Assembly: GCA_013368315.1 (NCBI GenBank)
Contig: JAACJM010000199.1
Span: 62,001 to 126,000 of the forward strand
Source: Tetrapyrgos nigripes
Lineage: Eukaryota; Basidiomycota; Agaricomycetes; Agaricales; Campanellaceae
DNA: 64,000 bases
Reading direction: 5' to 3'
The position numbers and the translations under genes were made by a program. Below, one piece after another: positions 1 through 11,700 of this stretch (positions are counted from its first letter, which is position 1; every line of letters begins with the position of its first letter). The notes under the pieces are model-generated. The model did no database searches and was not told where the DNA came from. It saw only the letters and a list, made by a program, of their open reading frames with translations.

Positions 1-597
1 GATACGTCGGTGTTTTTAGCGATTTCATATAAGCTTTATAGGAATGCGCATGTGGAGGAGCCATTGGTTCGGGCATTTGGAAGTAGGACTGGGGCATTCT
101 TCTTTCCGGGAAAGAGATTACCAGCGTTTTCGAGGGCGTTTTTAAAAGATGGCCAGGTGTATTATTTGTAAGTACTACTATTTTCCCAGATGTCTGTCCA
201 TCATTTACGGTGTACTGACTCCATTACCCGCCAATAATTCTTTTCATCCAGAATTTCCTTCCTATGCTCCACTGCTCTAGTGGCACTCCTCCTCACGCCA
301 AATGTCAGCGACTATTATCGATTGTTCTTGAGTCCTCTTCATATCGCAGTGATCAACTCCATGGCATGTCATGTCTTTAGGAATGTCAAGCTAGGGAGGA
401 TTCAGAATCGTCAAATCGACGAGTCGCTTACTATTTCAGCAATGCAGTTTCATGGATCCTCAGTCGTTGCGCCGGTTGCATCTGGAATGCATCCTTCAAG
501 TCGATGGGAGAGTCCGAGTCCTTCAGTCATCGAAGCACAGACGGAAACGGGTACAGAGACTCAGACTGAGGGTTGGGATGAGAAACGATCCAGCTGA
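1..597 (+). CDS. C-terminal part of a membrane protein (possibly DUF6533-like)
   Basis: The gene is cut by the left window edge. Exon 1 runs to 167 and ends in a GTAAGT donor; a CAG acceptor at 249-251 gives exon 2 at 252-597, and the split Leu codon joins in frame. The exon 1 end reads LKDGQVYY and exon 2 continues with a hydrophobic segment (FLCSTALVALLL) and then VINSMACHVFRNVKLG. This layout, a hydrophobic helix after a charged [KR]DG block and then a short Ser/Thr-rich cytoplasmic tail, resembles the end of the multi-pass basidiomycete DUF6533-type proteins. That assignment is from memory of the family pattern and is uncertain. Function is unknown. No neighbour on the left is visible. 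Confidence 0.5.
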
Positions 598-684
598 ATC
601 GAAGAAGGATTGGGATACATTGTAGACTGGCATGTAGTACCTGGCCCATGGGCAATCTAGTAAACTAGTGCAGTTGTATACTGA

Positions 685-1020
685 AAACACTGGTGGCAAA
701 AACCACATTCGCGCAATTACCCTTCTTGCGAACCACCCTATTGGATTACCTGGGGGAATATTAATCAGGACGAGGTCTACAGTCCAGAACATGATCAACT
801 TTCAAGGCACTATCGTTTAGAATCCTTGAAGGACCCAAGAAAGCTCGCTGTATTCTGTATGTTTCCTCTTGCTGAGTTAACGGAGGCAATAACGGATGCG
901 TATTGGCCTCAAACGGTCGATTTCCCGGCAGTTCCCTCGGTAGGGACCGATGAAGATGGGTTTATGGAACAGGTGGAATGCAGCAAATTTAGGTTTGTGT
1001 CAAGGAGTCGAGTAGTATGA
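685..1020 (+). other. Open stretch with coding look, no start codon
   Basis: This frame is open from 685 to a TGA at 1018-1020 and has a balanced amino-acid composition (for example PYWITWGNINQDE and LAELTEAITDAYWP). It has no ATG, and there is no AG acceptor between the upstream in-frame TGA (682-684) and about 770, so only the last 250 bases could be a normal terminal exon. It may be a terminal exon of an unrecognised gene or a relic. I do not recognise the family. The remainder of 598-1445 shows no gene; 1021-1445 would hold the promoter and 5' leader of the reductase gene. Confidence 0.25.
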
Positions 1021-1445
1021 TATCACTGTAATTTGGGCAAGAGGAAGAAGCTTTACAAGGAAGGAGCTTGAGAGTGACGTCAGAAAGTCCCTGACTTAGC
1101 GTGACTATCACGTGATATTCCCACGGCAAATTTTGGTCTGAGTCTACCTCCCGTCCGCTTCAAGTTTCTGCCTCCCAATGCCAGTTTGTACTCTGCTCCT
1201 ACCCAAACTTTCGACTTTTTGCTACCATCTCTCTCCAAGATTAACGAGCCTTTTGGAAGCTTTTCAGTCTCATATCGTTGAACCTTAGCACTTGGCACTG
1301 ACTCGATCCATGGTATGTACTTGCATTTTCTAATAGACTACGGGACCGAGGAACTGAATGACGATATATGCAGCTGATCACTCTTGCGCCTTAACCATCA
1401 TCAACGTTCTACCCAACACCCCAACAGTGCGAAATCCACCCAAAA

Positions 1446-3167
1446 ATGCCGACCGTTTTCGTGAGTGTCATCATCTACATCGACGCTGAGGCACCTTCTC
1501 AAATCTGATTTCTGTCCTAGGTCACTGGTGCTTCTGGTTATATTGGGTTTGACATCGTTCATGAGTTGCTGAAGGCTGGATATCGGGTTCGTGGGTGCGT
1601 GCATTTTCAATGTCTCTGTCTTTGTCGCTATGTGCCTATCCAAGCTCACCTCCCGCCTTTTACCAGATCTGCCCGAGGATCCAAACTCCAAGGTCTCAAA
1701 CATGCTCTCGCCGATGTTCCCGAATTTGAAGCTTTCGAAATCGACGACGTGTCTTCTGCAGACTTTACAGATGCCTTCAAAGGTATGCGTCTTCATCTTG
1801 CGCGTATCCTGCGCGTCTGCGACGTTCTAAGCTGAAAGATACTTGACTGTCTCTCTCTGTATACTCTATATATGTGCCTTATCCTCATTAGATGTTGAAG
1901 CTGTAATCCATACTGCTGCTCCAGTCCCTGCGAGATTTGATGCTACTACAGGTTTAAAGGTGTGTCCACCGGTGTAAATGATCATTTTCGTCGCTGACGC
2001 GTATCCAGGCAGTCGTCGATGGATACCTCAACATCGTCCAACAGGCTCATAAAGCCGGAGTCAAGAGGATCGTTGTGATTAGTTCTATTGTAGCTTTTCC
2101 TAATGGCGGTCCGTTTGGTATTGATGGTGCGTGTCTGGAGTTTCACTGCTGCGACCTGGTGTTGCCCACCACTTTCGCGTGATCAAAAGCGGATGTGATT
2201 CCCCCCCTTTTTCCTTTGCTTTTCTGTCCTTGCACTCACTCTTTGACTTACCTACGTTTCCCTTTCCTCCCTGCACCCCACTCTGCCCTATTATAGACTG
2301 GAACCCCGTCACCGAAGAAGACGTCTCTTCGGCCCCCGGGAACGTATGGGCGCTCTACTTCGCCCAAAAGAAATTTGGCGATCAGGTAATTCTGAAGTAC
2401 GCGCAAGAACATCCAGAAATTGATGTGATTATCTGTACGTATGTCGATCATTTACCGGTGCGCGGACATGTCTCACCCCCTATTTTCCCCGCCGGGTGCC
2501 ATCTCGTGTCCTCCGACAAAAAGTCTCCCTCCCATGGATCTTCGGTCCCTTACGCCCTGGCTTCCACCATATCCTCGGTCCCTCGTCCTCCGGCGGTCAA
2601 TCTCTCAACGAAGTGTACAAATCTTTGACCAGCGTCGCTTACATCTATAAACTCCTAAATCCTCACAACACCGATTTCGCTGACCCGATAGTGATGGATA
2701 TTCGGGACGTGGCGAGGTTGGTTCTTGCGGCGATGAAAGCTGGGCCTGCTGCTTCAAGTCCAAAGCAAAACCAAATAAACCAGAACCAAACTGAGAACGA
2801 TGAGAACGAGGACCAAAGTCAGGGTAGACCCCAAGTCAAGAGATTCGCCCTTCTCGCTCCTTACTTTGCATCGTACAAAGACGCAGTCGGCTACATCGGT
2901 GAAGTGTACCCCGAGCTGAAGAAACAAGGGAGGTTGATGGATGAAGAGAAGGCACCTGGGGTTCCGGAGGTGTTGCTTCAGAGTGGTACCCAAAGTGGTG
3001 GAGGATCAGCAAAGATGCAGATTGACTGGAAGCGGATTGAGGACGTATTCGGATTGAAAGACTTGGAAAAGAGCTGTAAGACGTGGAAAGAAACGGTGGT
3101 GGATACGGTTGGTAGTTTGTTGGAGTTGGAGAAGGATTGGGGGCTGGATTCTGGAAAGGAGTTTTAA
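1446..3167 (+). CDS. NAD(P)-dependent epimerase/reductase (extended SDR)
   Basis: Seven exons (1446-1460, 1521-1594, 1667-1782, 1892-1959, 2009-2126, 2297-2434, 2524-3167) join without a frame break to about 390 residues. The N-terminus reads MPTVF-VTGASGYIG, the Rossmann-fold glycine motif of NAD(P)-binding extended short-chain dehydrogenases. A YFAQK motif in exon 6 fits the catalytic Y-x-x-x-K, preceded by IVVISSIVAFP, where SS is the usual catalytic serine region. Exon 7 has WIFGPLRPGF and MDIRDVARLVLAAM, both typical of the ketoreductase, cinnamoyl-CoA reductase and Gre2-like group. The substrate cannot be read from sequence. An Asn/Gln/Glu-rich insert in exon 7 is probably a surface loop. 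The enzyme is predicted to be cytosolic, with no signal peptide. No cluster context is evident. Confidence 0.85.
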
Positions 3168-3422
3168 AGGGAAGGGAGGGAAGGGGATTTGATTACCCGA
3201 CTGTGAGTGTGGTGCTAGGTGCTCGTGATTGTATGAGGATGGTGTACTTCGGAGTGAATAATGTGAATGGAATCTGTTCTCCCTCTTTAGTTTTTTTTTC
3301 TCGCTTTTTCGTGGCGGTTGATCACAGCATTGAGTCTGAGACTGGTAATCATCGAGCACGGCCATTTTCTGATCATCCCCCCTGATACGTCTATAAATGT
3401 CCAGCATCGGAAGAAAAGTGGA

Positions 3423-4260
3423 TTAAACAAGTTGTTCTGCCAAGCCAAGCGCATATATACTGCCAGCAGCGAGGACGTACATCCCGACCAGTCGGGATCT
3501 CCATATACCCCCAGCCTGTAACACATGATGTCTACTCCCTGCCCCGTTCTGGTTATGGTCATTGGCCTGACCATCTCCATTTGTACCCGTTCCCGTTGGA
3601 GAGGCGGAGGAGATGGATAAAGTAGGTGTTTGGACGGCGTGGTTGTTTTCTGCACAGGCGTTTGTGAAGCCTAGTCGATAATCGATGATCAATTAAATCA
3701 TTGAACCATGGACGAATGGTTTGCCGTCGTGATGAGACTGAGGAGAGGCAGGAATCAGAACACTGAGCACATACCAGTAATCGCAATATCCCCTCCCGAC
3801 CTATTCAAATCCGTAGGATCCAAGCTGACCATACAACTGACACAGGAAGCAAAGGCAGCTGCATGGTTGTCTGTGCAGAGGCAGGAGATGGCATCGCTGG
3901 TTGAGTCGCATTGCTATGGAATATCGATTAGCATGTGAATCAGGATTCAGGAATCATGGATCGTGATGGAGGTTTTAAGTTGATTGCTATGAGTACAGGT
4001 ACCGGTGCCAGGACCAGGACCCTCTGCGGGATCAATGAATAATCAAGGTCACTGTAACTTACCGTTTGCTGGCTCAGAACAAGCTCACACTGGTCCTTAC
4101 ACCTCGGGTCGATTAGGGTGGCGTTGAGGGAGTTGATCGATACGAGATTTACTGGTGTGGGAAGAACAGCTGGGATATGCAGAAGAGATGTTATGACAGT
4201 AAGCGACAGCAAAAGGCAACTGACGCTGGTGCACTCACCGGTACCTGGGTAAGGCGACAT
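3423..4260 (-). CDS. Probable secreted or GPI-anchored Cys protein
   Basis: Proposed exons on the minus strand are 4063-4260, 4003-4023, 3775-3913 and 3423-3670. Together they are in frame and give about 201 residues. Exon 1 contains the hydrophobic stretch SCLLLSLTVITSLLHIP, which can serve as a signal peptide only if the possible intron (GTGAGT..CCCAG) inside it is retained. Later exons give C-K-D-Q-C and C-L-C-T followed by C-V-S-C, the spacing seen in many small secreted fungal Cys proteins. A Ser/Thr/Gly/Asn-rich stalk and a final hydrophobic segment (VLAAGSIYALGLAEQLV) suggest GPI anchoring. Exon 2 (21 nt) is the weakest part of the model. Function is unknown. Confidence 0.5.
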
Positions 4261-5733
4261 CGGAGGTCGAGGAAGAATCCTCAGGCGGCCAAATGAGCAC
4301 TGCTCACTCGAGGATCACTTGTGTTGGATTCAAAGGGGAGAAAATGGCTAAGAAAGCAGCGGAACACGCTGAGAAAAGGAACGAAAGATGGCTATCAGTC
4401 CAGAAAGAGGGTCGAGTGTTTCGCATGGCCATCGCATTGGTACCATTTTTATAGAGGTTTGAAGAGATGAGCGCCCAGTTACAGCCAGCCCACGTATCCT
4501 ATAGTGGTATATTTGCCGCCACCGCCGGCGAATTGTGGATGATGATGATGATGATGCCCATAGGCAGCTGCGTACTGGACTCGGAGAATCATGATGTGGC
4601 GGAGGGTCGGCGTACTATATGAGGGCGCTTTTGAGAGCGCTGATGCATGTGTAAGCCTGTCGAATGTTAAAGCCTAGCTAGAGCCCCTGGAATTGAGGAA
4701 TGATTCAAGAAAAGTTGAGGAAGAGTCTTTGAGCACTGTCTGCTTTCTGTCTAACTAAAGACTAAAGATGACTCCAGGTTTGACGAGCTGTCTTTGAATG
4801 TCCAAGTTTCCAGCTAGCATACTTGTACTTGTCCTTGAGCTGAGCGGATTATCCATATGGGTATCGGGTCTTAGAACCGTCCAAGAAGAAGCTGGCAAAG
4901 AATTGGCCTGCCAGTGGCCCTGCCCTTAAGTGTCATGCGAGAGCCTGTGATCACGCACGCATCATGTGTAGCACGTCGGATTCCCACGACACGTGGCGAT
5001 AACTTTGTTGATTTCCTTCTCGTTTCCTTCTGGGTTTCGTAGCAGAGATCCTCACTTTTCTTGCCCTCAAGATGCTGCAAATCTGTCTTAGGAATTACAG
5101 GATCTCAAAGCTTCCCTTCATCCCAGAGAATTGCCCAAGAATTGCCGTAGGAGGTCTAGGGTGAGTAGCATGAAGTTTATCATGACTGAGCAATTTATGC
5201 TAGTCCCCGAAAACATTTAAGTACGCACGTTCATACGGTTTTACGCGCAAAATCCTGCCGTTGTTTGTCCAAAAATGTACGTTTTTCAAATTGGACATCG
5301 ATCAGCGGCGTAATCATACAGGAAAGGGGTTGATCATCTTATAATGCTGTGGATCTGCTCTGATCTCGCTACGTAGACGCATAGAATAGCATCGAAGGTT
5401 CTAGTGGCTTCTATCAAGCGCCCAGCTTATCTCTGAGAGGAAGGGAAAGAAACGTACGACTCCCGGCCTCTAGCATATCGGCGTCATCCGAGTTCGTCAT
5501 CTGAGTCACGGATGAACAAAGTCCCAATTCTCAAGTCGATTCGCGATCGGGTCGTATCTGAGACCCACGAGACACCATAGACCTGGCTTAGCCGTAGGTC
5601 TCAATAGGTCACAATATTAAGACCTCTCCATCAACGCTCACAAAGAACCTGTGAACATCAACACCCTTCGTCCACTTTAAGGTAAAGCCCGTCTGCAGCC
5701 TCATGATCCAATAGGGCGCTAACCCTAACTCTG
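4261..5733. other. Intergenic region between divergent genes
   Basis: No coding frame of convincing length or composition is present. The stretch lies between the secreted-protein gene (minus) and the ZNFX1-like gene (plus), so it must hold both promoters. A short (GAT)n-like run lies near 4540-4556. Nothing else was recognised. Confidence 0.4.
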
Positions 5734-5740
5734 TATATAA
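5734..5740 (+). promoter_or_regulatory. TATA box of the ZNFX1-like gene
   Basis: TATATAA lies 56 bases before the ATG at 5796, and a CCAAT is found at 5708-5712. Spacing fits a core promoter with a short leader. Read from sequence only. Confidence 0.5.
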
Positions 5741-5795
5741 GGCCTTCTAGTTATAGCAAAACTCGTGTTAGACCACGCCCACAACACTCTCCTAC

Positions 5796-8700
5796 ATGTC
5801 CAAGCCGTGCAGATACTTCAGCAGCCCCGGTGGATGTCACCGGGGCAATTTGTGCACTTTTCGGCATGATCAAGAGCAATCCTCGTCAAATGCGCCTCAA
5901 ACGCCCACCGTGCTTTGCAGGTTTCTCAACTCGCCTGGTGGATGTCGCAAGGGCGATACTTGCACGTTTCGTCATGATCAGGATCTATCCTCTTCAAATC
6001 CTGGTTCTCCCAACCATCTTTCGTCTCGAGACCCCGATACAGCGCCTTTGGGTGCTTGTAGGAGCTTTTGGAATACTGGGGAATGCAAGCATAGTGAGTG
6101 CTTGTGAATTTTCGATCAGTTCTTATATCGACCCGGCTCTGGCAGGCTTCAACTGCCGTTACAAACACAAAGAGAACCCACTCCGGAGGTCTACTGAGCA
6201 ACAGCGTCCTTCCGAGCTGCCATCAGCGTCATCGATGAACACCGGAAACCCAGATTTTCTATTCGCGGGGGAGAAGACTCCGGATAGCCCTGCCGTCACC
6301 CACAATTATCTCATGAAGTTCCTTCGAGACGAATTTCGCTTTATGAACAAAGCCCATGATGCTGGAACCTTTCTACGTCTGTTGAACAATGCCACTGCCT
6401 CAGTTGCTCCCAAGTCCTCGTCACTTTGGGTAGGTCCTACTCGGTCTTCCTAGTAAGCTCTGGATTATGCTAAACGAAATCTCCCATTCAGACTGCTGAA
6501 GAGGGACAGGTACTTGATTGTTTAACATTTTGTTCTGAATGTTATACTAATATAGAGCATCATAGCAACTCTTCTTCAAAATTGCTTCTGTAAGGCCTCT
6601 TTTTGTTTCACTTTGAGACACGATCTCACAAAGAGGGTGTAGGGAAATGGTCTACTTCGTCTGGCTGATGTTGTACGCTGGCCTAACGTTTCTTCAAGAG
6701 CGGGAGCCAACCGACTGGTGTTGTCGTTTCAGAACCATTACGTCCTTCTTCTTCGCTTCTTCGCTTCGGATATCGTCGTGAAGAGTAGCCGTAGTAACTT
6801 GGTCAAGTACGTTGCCCTCCTTTTGTTGTCTGACTACTGTGCTGACACTTCAGATTATAGTGGAACGTACATGGTAGTCATGGAGAATCTAGAGATGTTC
6901 ACCACTACGGTCGAGAAATGTATGAGCGCGATCATGGTAGAGAAAAGATTCCGTGATCCCTTCGAAAGACGTGCTCCTGGGGTTCCTGCTTCAGGATCGT
7001 GCTACGAAGTGATCTCCTACTTGTCTACAATCCTCTACGAGTGCGTGGATACTACTTTGACTGTTCCTACCTTACCCTGACTTCAAACGTTTGTTGTTGG
7101 AAGGTGTATTACCCGGTTTAAAAATGCCGTCGTAACTTACCCCAACCTTCTGCGACTGGTGCGCGCTGTGCATGATTGGTTCACTACCTGGAGTCAAGCC
7201 GTCAATTCCCCAGATCCTCAGATGCGTTTCGACGATCCTTGTACCCAGCTCGATGCTCGCCAGCTTGACTACCTGATCTCTCAACTCAAGGAAAGGGTTG
7301 ACAGGAACGCCAAAATCTCTACTCGTGAAGAATCCAAGATCGATATGGCGAAGAACGCGTCTTCATCTCATATAATGTCCCAACCCTCAAGTGCTCACGA
7401 GGAAGGCGTCATTGCGGCTTTGCACATGGTTCAGCAGTCTGTCGGTGGGCGGCATGATAACGACCATGCAGACATTGGCGAGATCCGGATCGCACCTACA
7501 TCACAAGAACTCATCTGCGAGTTGCCTCAGTTCATCCCAGCCAATATCTATGATGCTCCTCATCATTTACCTGTTGGGACCATGGACAGAGAGCTGGACA
7601 TCCAATTCAGACTCTTGCGTGAAGAATTGATGTGCGTTCATTGATCAAATACTTCTCATATGCATTCTGATCAGGAGTTTGTGACAGTGCTCCTCTTCGT
7701 GCCTCCGTGCAAAATGTACGCAATGACCTTCTCAGTATGCGTCAGCGAAGAACGAGAATGCACGAGATTTTCTCCAAACAAGGTGGCAAATATCGTGGCT
7801 TCAACAATAGTCAGGATTCAGTCATTTTCAACGTGTATACCGGCGTCTCGTTCTCGTATCTGGTACCTGATTGGCGTGGCCTAGCCACCCTCCTCACCAT
7901 CGATACTCCTCCGGGCCGTGCACGATCCCAAGGTAGCGGTGCTCGCACTGCTTACTGGGAAAGCATGGGCGGAAAGCGTTTGATGCAGGGTTGTCTAGTT
8001 GCACTCATTTGGGAGGAGGGAAACGACGTCGATGTCTACCTCGGTACCATGACGAGTTCGACAAAGGATCTCAAGGACTCGGCCGCTTCCTCTGCTTCTC
8101 GTCTAGAGCTCAAAGTCGTATTCTTTGATGACTCTGTCCAAATGCGCGTTCTTCAAAGCTTAAGACAGCACTCAGGAGGAGGTCGAAAGGTTCTCATCGA
8201 GGCGCCTGTGATGTTCGAAGCTATCCGCCCCTTTCTGGAGGCTTTACGCCGGGAACCGGAGTCTATCCCTTTTGGGAAGTATCTCATACATCAACCTGCG
8301 AGAGCGTTGGCTTTGCAAGGCGTCGACCCTCCTCAATATGCCACAGCACCTGGTTTTTCCTTCCAATTAGAATCACTTTTTCGGGAGGAAGCAGGAGTGA
8401 CGGGTCTTGAGCTCTCAGTCACTGACCCAGACTCTGTGGAAGTTGCTCGGAGGGAGTTGAAGGAGCGTAGCCGACTGGATCCCAGTCAAGCCGATGCCGT
8501 TGTAGATGCGTTGACGAGAGAAGTTTCTCTAATTCAAGGGTGAGTGAAGCTGTTTCTTTTAGCTTGCTCTCACCTGACACATGCATCGTCCGTTTTTAGA
8601 CCCCCTGGTACTGGAAAGGTGAGCTTGTCGCATTCTTTTCGAGAAATGATAGCTGAGTATGGTGTAGTCTTACACAGGCGTAGAGATTATTCGCATCTTA

Positions 8701-11700
8701 CGTCAAGTAGCGACACCGATTTTACTCATCGCGTTTACAAACCACGCTTTAGATCATCTCCTCAACTCCGTCATTGATAACAACATCACCCGGCGTATCG
8801 TACGTCTCGGTGGTCGTTCAGCAGATGAGAGGATGCGCGAATTCTCCATCGAGGCTTTGGAAATGGCTCAAGGTGGATCATCCCTCGACGGCACAATCAA
8901 GGACCTCTACAGAAATTTGAAGGATACTCAAAAGCAAATCAAGCAGCTCATGGAGAAAGTAGTTCGGAAGACAACTCCCAGTGGAGCCATTATGAGGCAT
9001 CTCGACATCGAGTTTCCGGAACATTGGGAGTCTATCTCATATCCACCGAATTGGGTCTCGGAAATGATCTCATATCATATTGAACAAGCTGGGGAAGGAT
9101 GGGAGAGGGTTCAAAGGAGAGGGAAGGCACCGGATAATCAAAATGACGAAGGCGAGAATATCAACCTCAAGTTTTGGCTTGACGGCGAAGATCTGGATTA
9201 TCTGGAACAACAGAGTCTGCCCGTTCCTGAAGCAGAAGCAGAGATTGTGGATGATGTGCAGTTGTCTTCTAGAAATCGTTTCGACGTGTTGGCTCAAGTA
9301 GAAGGTGAGCAGTCAGGTGGTTCCGAGAGGGATGATATTTCGGAAGTGGACATCGGAGACATAGTGGAAGAGGATTGGCAAACGGGGTCTTGGGATGTTG
9401 TGTTGGTGGAAGATGAGGACGAACCGACAGTCCTACTCGAGGATATCCAAAGGCTCGCTCTCCAAGATCCCGCCTCGCAAACGCCTACATCTGCAATTCT
9501 AGAAATCTTAGAATCATCTCATAGTACATTGCCGAAACCTGATCTCCCAGAAGTTCCCCGCACAAATCGCCCCCTACAAGAGCTCCTCGAGAACTCGAAT
9601 GTTTGGTTCATGTCAAAAGAAGAGCGAAGAGGATTATTCAGTCATTGGGAAAGGGAAACCCGAGATCTACTGGAAATTACCCAACACAGTGATTTTGATC
9701 GCCTTCGAGATTTACATCAAGAACAACTTCGATCGTACCAAGAGTGCAAGGACCAAGTGAGTGCCAGATTCCTTTTGTCTAGTATTCTCGTCACTCATTC
9801 CACCCTTGAAGGTCCGGAAAAACCTCTTGCGTAACGCAGATATCATAGGATGCACCACAACTGGTAAGCTTCACCATTGGCTGCAGAGAGCAACTGCTAA
9901 TGTGATTCTGAATTAAGGTGCGGCGAAGCTGTCCTCGCTCATGAAGGTGATTTTTGTTCGCATTCTTTCATCTGTCGTTACTTACCATTCACAGAGCCTT
10001 TCTCCCCAAGTGATGGTTGTCGAGGAGGCAGGCCAGGTGCTTGAAGCGCACATCCTCGGTACACTAGTCCCATCAATCGAGCATATGATTCTTATTGGGG
10101 ATCCGCTGCAGTTAAGGCCGACGCTCAATAACTACGGTGTGTAAATACCACTCATATCGTACAAGTTTCACTAATGATCTTTTCATAGCACTCTCCATGG
10201 ATAACAAGAGAGGGAAAGAGCTGTACAAGTTTGACATGTCTCTTATGGAGCGATTATCGTCTGGAGGTATGCCATTGTCTTCCCTAGCTACACTTTACCT
10301 CTGACCGCCTAGCAATAGGTCTACCTATGTCCTTAATCGATGTGCAAAGGCGTATGAGACCTGACATCGCCGATTTAGTTCGGTGCGTGACGCTGTTACG
10401 GAGTCATACTCACGTTTTGACCTGTATCTTCTAGAAATACCCTCTATCCTCGGCTTGACGACCATAATCTAGTCAAGAAGTATCCGGATGTCCGTGGGTT
10501 CAGGAAAAACATATTCTTCATGACCCACAATCATCCAGAAAACGACGGATCGGAGGATATCTCGAGTAAGTACAACACGTTCGAGGTTCGTACGTTTTTC
10601 CAAGGTGTATGGCATTGTAAATTGAATCACTGTGCGCAGGCAAACATGATCAAGGAGCTTGTTTTATATCTTGTCCGGTAAGCGTTTATCGACCTCGTCT
10701 ATCATTGTCGTTTTCACATGGCTCATTATTCCTCTAGGCAAGGTTACTCCAACGATGGCGACATCGTCGTTCTAGTTGGTTACCTCGGCCAATTAGTTCG
10801 AGTCCGTGAGGTGCTTTCAGAACAAGTTACGGTCGTCATCGATGAAAGGGATCAGAGAGAACTTGAAAATACGCAACTTGATGATGACAGCGAAGATACT
10901 GCAATGTTTGGCTCGGTCCGAACGAAAAAGATCTCCAGCTATGTACGCGAGAATTTCGATTTACGTTCTTAAACTCACTCATTCGATGACAGGTCCGGAT
11001 AAGAACGATCGATAATTATCAAGGAGAAGAGGCCAAGGTAGTAGCGACTTTCCTTCCTAGGATGGGTCGTTGTCGATGTACTAATACCCATGATGTCAGA
11101 TTGTCATTCTGTCTACCGTCAGGAATGTTGGTACCGGTGATGATGAGCTTGATCAGCGTAGAATGAATATTGGATTCCTGAGAGTATGTTTTCCTATTGT
11201 TTTTTTTTTTCCTGCCATCCCTTTACAATGCTCATGATCATTTTCGACAGTCGGAGAACAGAATCAACGGTGAGCGTCTCATAGCATTTTACAACTCTTC
11301 CATGTTAATTCTCAATTTCGCTTTTACCCGTAGTTGCGCTTTCCAGAGCCAAAGAGGGTCTTTACATCCTGGGAAATGCTGCTCAACTGGCGAAGAGGAG
11401 CAGGATGTGGAACGATGTCATAGCTATGTTTTCCGAAAAGGATGCTTTGGGTGAAGCATTCCCCATCGTTTGCCATAGGCACCCCGACACGGTCCAATTC
11501 ATTTCTGAGCCCGACGCCCTTCATCGCTTCGCACCTGACGGTACGTAAATTCATGCGTGAGCTTTCAGATAATTGAAAGTCTGGCCCTGTAAAGGTGGCT
11601 GCCTGGAGCCTTGTGATTACGCACTCAAGTGCGGCCACTTGTGTCCATACAAGGTTGGTAGTGAGCTATCTGATGCGTTGATAGAATGATCTAATTTCGC

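Noticed and set aside
1401..1796. Minus-strand 131-codon ORF
   Set aside because: It is antisense to the first exons of the reductase gene, whose Rossmann motif and splice sites are clear.
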